From assembly GCA_945952355.1 (NCBI GenBank), contig CAMFIW010000089.1, positions 1-8,334 of the forward strand: a stretch of 8,334 nucleotides of DNA. The letters are read 5' to 3'. The notes beneath the pieces are model-generated. The model made no database searches and was not told the origin of the DNA. It saw only the letters and a program-made list of their open reading frames with translations. The position numbers and the translations under genes are program-made. The DNA is from an uncultured Phenylobacterium sp. Its GTDB lineage: Bacteria; Pseudomonadota; Alphaproteobacteria; Caulobacterales; Caulobacteraceae. Positions 6,389-8,334 of this stretch are shown in pieces; the stretch's first letter is position 1, and every line of letters starts with the position of its first letter.

Positions 6389-6478
6389 GGGACCACGCCA
6401 TGCGACAGGGAGGACGAAGGCGTCACCATAGCGGCCCACGCGTGGACAACAACGCCAAGCGGTGGTCTTGCTGCGCCC
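6389..6478. promoter_or_regulatory. Divergent ggt/peptidase control region with a perfect palindrome
   Basis: This 90-base spacer separates ggt (leftward) from the P1 peptidase gene (rightward). On the minus strand TTGTCCAC (6449-6442) and GCTATGGT (6432-6425) resemble alphaproteobacterial -35 and -10 boxes 9 bases apart, which would start ggt mRNA near 6419. Within this element lies CCACGCGTGG at 6436-6445, a perfect 10-base palindrome overlapping the -35 edge and spacer, a suitable place for a repressor or activator. No clear promoter is seen for the rightward gene. Confidence 0.4.
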
Positions 6479-7516
6479 ATGAGCCAGACCGCCGCCCCCG
6501 GCGCCCGCAACTTGATCACCGATGTCCCCGGCCTGAAGATCGGCCAGGCGCACGACCCGGCCGCCCGCACCGGCGTGACCGTCATCCTGCCCGACGATAG
6601 GGCCGTCTGCGCCGTCGATGTGCGCGGCGGCGGCCCGGGCACCCGCGAGACCGACGCGCTGTCGCCCGAGAACCTGGTGGAGGCCGTGGACGCCGTCGTC
6701 CTGTCCGGCGGCTCGGTCTACGGCCTTGCCGCGGCCGACGGCGTGGTCGGCTGGCTGGGCGCGCGGGGCCGGGGCTACGGCCTGGTCGGGCGGCCCGGCG
6801 TGCCACCGTCGCCCGTGGTGCCCGCCGCCATCCTCTACGACGTCGCCAATGGCGGCGACCGCGCCTGGGGCGAGGACCCGCCCTACCGCCGCCTGGGACG
6901 CGAGGCGGTGGCCGCCGCGGGCTGCGACATCGCCCTAGGCACGGCCGGCGCGGGCTATGGCGCGATGGCGGGAGGTCTCAAGGGTGGGACCGGCTCGGCC
7001 TCCATCGTCGCCGCCGACGGCATCACCGCCGGCGCCGTGGTCTGCGTGAACAGCTGGGGCTCGGTGGTCGCGCCGGGCGGGCGGTCCTTCTGGGCCGCGC
7101 CCTACGAGATCGGCGCCGAGTTCGGTGGCCTGGGTCCCTCCGGCCTGTCCGCCGCCGCCGAGGACTGGGGCCTCGCCAAGCGCGCGGCCGTCGAGCGCGC
7201 CAACACCACCATCGCCTGCGTCGCCGTCGACGTGGCTCTCACCCCGGCCCAGGCCAAGCGGGTCGCGGTCATGGCCCAGGACGGCCTCGCGCGCGCCATC
7301 CGCCCGATCCACGCCCCATTCGACGGCGACGTGGTCTTCGCCATCTCGACGGCGGCCCGGCCGCTTGCGGGGGGCGACTTCACCATCGCGCGCCTGGGGG
7401 CCCTGTGCGCCGACGTCCTGGCCCGCGCCGTCGCCCGCGCGGTGTTCGAAGCGACCCCATGGCCTGGTTCCGACGTCCTCTGCTGGCGCGATCTCGCCGC
7501 CGGCGGGCGAGGCTGA
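6479..7516 (+). CDS. P1 (S58, DmpA/NylC-like) family peptidase
   Basis: A 345-residue protein of the DmpA/BapA/NylC family, whose members include D-aminopeptidases, beta-peptidases and nylon-oligomer hydrolases. Such proteins are made as one chain and cut themselves before a Ser or Thr that becomes the nucleophile. Here the cut should fall between N242 and T243 in ERANTTIACVAVD. Other family segments are NLITDVPGLKIGQAHD (11-26), GGGPGTRET (50-58), SGGSVYGLAAADGV (76-89), GGLKGGTGSAS with K168, VNSWGSV with N191, and PFDGDVVFAIS with D282 and D284. The spacing of 39 and 41 residues from T243 to the two Asp agrees with the NylC positions I recall (Thr267, Asp306, Asp308). Substrate cannot be told from sequence. 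No signal peptide is seen, so it is probably cytoplasmic. The ATG has only a weak, distant GGTGG upstream, so it may be leaderless. Confidence 0.92.
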   Translation: MSQTAAPGARNLITDVPGLKIGQAHDPAARTGVTVILPDDRAVCAVDVRGGGPGTRETDALSPENLVEAVDAVVLSGGSVYGLAAADGVVGWLGARGRGYGLVGRPGVPPSPVVPAAILYDVANGGDRAWGEDPPYRRLGREAVAAAGCDIALGTAGAGYGAMAGGLKGGTGSASIVAADGITAGAVVCVNSWGSVVAPGGRSFWAAPYEIGAEFGGLGPSGLSAAAEDWGLAKRAAVERANTTIACVAVDVALTPAQAKRVAVMAQDGLARAIRPIHAPFDGDVVFAISTAARPLAGGDFTIARLGALCADVLARAVARAVFEATPWPGSDVLCWRDLAAGGRG

Positions 7517-7651
7517 CCGCCGTCCCTGCATTCCCCGCAGAACGCATAACCAAAATCGCCGAATGTGTTATTCGATGGCGTGGGCTAGGTGGCCCGTGAG
7601 GTGAATTGCGGCGGCCGGGGTTCGGCCGGCCAAGACTGGGGAATGCGACAC
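7517..7651. promoter_or_regulatory. AT-richer intergenic region with dyads, probable promoter of the downstream gene
   Basis: The stretch at about 7540-7575 is much richer in A/T than its surroundings. It holds CGAAT (7560-7564) facing ATTCG (7570-7574) across GTGTT, and the wider pair ATAAC (7546-7550) with GTTAT (7567-7571). Closer to the gene, CGGCCG at 7612-7617 can pair with CGGCCG at 7623-7628 across GGGTT, giving a strong GC hairpin in the likely leader. GGGGA at 7638-7642 is the ribosome site for the ATG at 7652. No standard -35/-10 pair stands out. Confidence 0.35.
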
Positions 7652-8334
7652 ATGGGGTGGATGAGGACGAGCGCCGTCGTCGGCGCGGCGGCCCTGGCGG
7701 CGGGAAGCGCGGGGGCGCAGACCAAGTCGGGCGTGAAGCAGGTGGTGACCGGCCCGGTCGCCGTCTACTGGATGAGCGCACAGACCAGCTCCGGCTTTGG
7801 GGCGGGCATGATGGGCGGTGGCGGTCCGGGCGGCCGCGGCGGGCGGCCCTCGATGGGCGCCATGATGGGCATGATGATGGGCGGCGGCGGGGGCGGACCC
7901 CAGCACAGCCTGATCCTGCAGCTCGGATCGTCGCGCAAGCCGCAGGGCGCGCCCCAGGCCGAACACCTGCCGCCCCAGGGCCTCGGCGCGGGGGCCAGCC
8001 TGCCCCTGCTGACGCCTCAGGCGCAGCCCACCCAGCGGGTGGAGGAAGCTCCGACCATGCCGCGCGAATACCAGAAGCCGCGCGGCAAGATGCTGATCTT
8101 CTGGGGCTGCGGCGAGCACGCCCGGCCGAACCAGCCGGTAGTGATCGACTTCGCCCAGATGGCCGACGGCAAGATTCCGCCTGGCCTTGAGGCGCTGAGC
8201 CGCGGCCTGGGCGTCACGCCCATGCAGCCGCCTTCGCCCAGCCGCAACGCCACCTATGGCGAATGGCCCAACGAGCGCACGCGCACCAGTGTCCCCGGCC
8301 AGGGCTCCCTGGTCGGCGAGCACACCATTCGCGG
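7652..8334 (+). CDS. Exported hypothetical protein with Met/Gly-rich tract, cut by window end
   Basis: The open frame runs past the window end, giving 227 complete residues. It begins with a short signal-like segment (MGWMRTSAVVGAAALAAGSA, likely cut after AGA near residue 22), then a mature part with GVKQVVTGPVAVYWMSAQT. Residues 51-82 form a low-complexity tract of Met and Gly (GMMGGGG, then MGAMMGMMMGGGGGG), followed by HSLILQLGSS (85-94), a Gln/Pro-rich linker (about 97-138), and a probable folded part starting REYQKPRGKMLIFWGCGEHA, with W151, C153 and E155. I do not recognise the function; similar proteins occur as hypothetical proteins in Caulobacteraceae, to my recollection. Metal or surface binding by the Met tract is only a guess. 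The ATG at 7652 is preferred (GGGGA 9 bases upstream); in-frame ATGs at 7643 and 7661 are alternatives. Confidence 0.75.
   Translation, partial: MGWMRTSAVVGAAALAAGSAGAQTKSGVKQVVTGPVAVYWMSAQTSSGFGAGMMGGGGPGGRGGRPSMGAMMGMMMGGGGGGPQHSLILQLGSSRKPQGAPQAEHLPPQGLGAGASLPLLTPQAQPTQRVEEAPTMPREYQKPRGKMLIFWGCGEHARPNQPVVIDFAQMADGKIPPGLEALSRGLGVTPMQPPSPSRNATYGEWPNERTRTSVPGQGSLVGEHTIR

Noticed and set aside
6389..6553. 55-residue N-terminal extension of ggt
   Set aside because: It would bury the signal peptide and cross the putative promoter and the start of the divergent gene.
7568..8323. 251-codon minus-strand frame opposite the last gene
   Set aside because: It is antisense to a frame with a signal peptide and ribosome site, and has shadow-like composition.

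Overview
The window looks like the end of an Illumina contig from a high-GC alphaproteobacterium, most likely a Caulobacterales member (Caulobacter, Phenylobacterium or Brevundimonas type). This placement rests on strong G/C third-position use, the character of the proteins, and promoter-like boxes that fit the alphaproteobacterial TTGACNNN / GCTANAWC pattern. It is inference, because nothing in the window names a species. Bases 1-47 are not genomic: they are a Nextera i5 adapter, so biological sequence starts at 48.

Left part (48-3724). A 5' piece of metX (homoserine O-acetyltransferase) runs leftward off the contig. Diverging from it is a tight rightward gene set: sixA (histidine phosphatase), a DUF952 protein, pyrD (class 2 dihydroorotate dehydrogenase) and a membrane sensor histidine kinase with no response regulator next to it. 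The first three are packed with a 3-base gap and then a 4-base overlap; the kinase follows pyrD by 64 bases.

Middle part (3725-4680). A short convergent gap is followed by two leftward genes with clearly lower GC (about 60 percent by hand count, against 73-82 percent in 60-base blocks sampled from neighbouring genes). The upstream one encodes a 103-residue basic protein resembling an HNH-type C-terminal nuclease domain of a polymorphic toxin, without any delivery portion. The downstream one encodes an acidic protein of about 152 residues that could be its immunity protein. Together they look like an imported or relic toxin-immunity cassette attached to the 3' end of ggt. This is the most interesting part of the window.

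Right part (4676-8334). ggt (periplasmic gamma-glutamyltranspeptidase, leftward) and a P1/S58 (DmpA/NylC-like) peptidase (rightward) diverge from a 90-base region holding a promoter-like element for ggt and a perfect 10-base palindrome. Both enzymes mature by self-cleavage in front of a threonine nucleophile. The last gene, cut by the window end, encodes an unrecognised exported protein with a Met/Gly-rich tract and a WGCGE motif.

No RNA gene, insertion sequence, CRISPR array or replication origin was seen.
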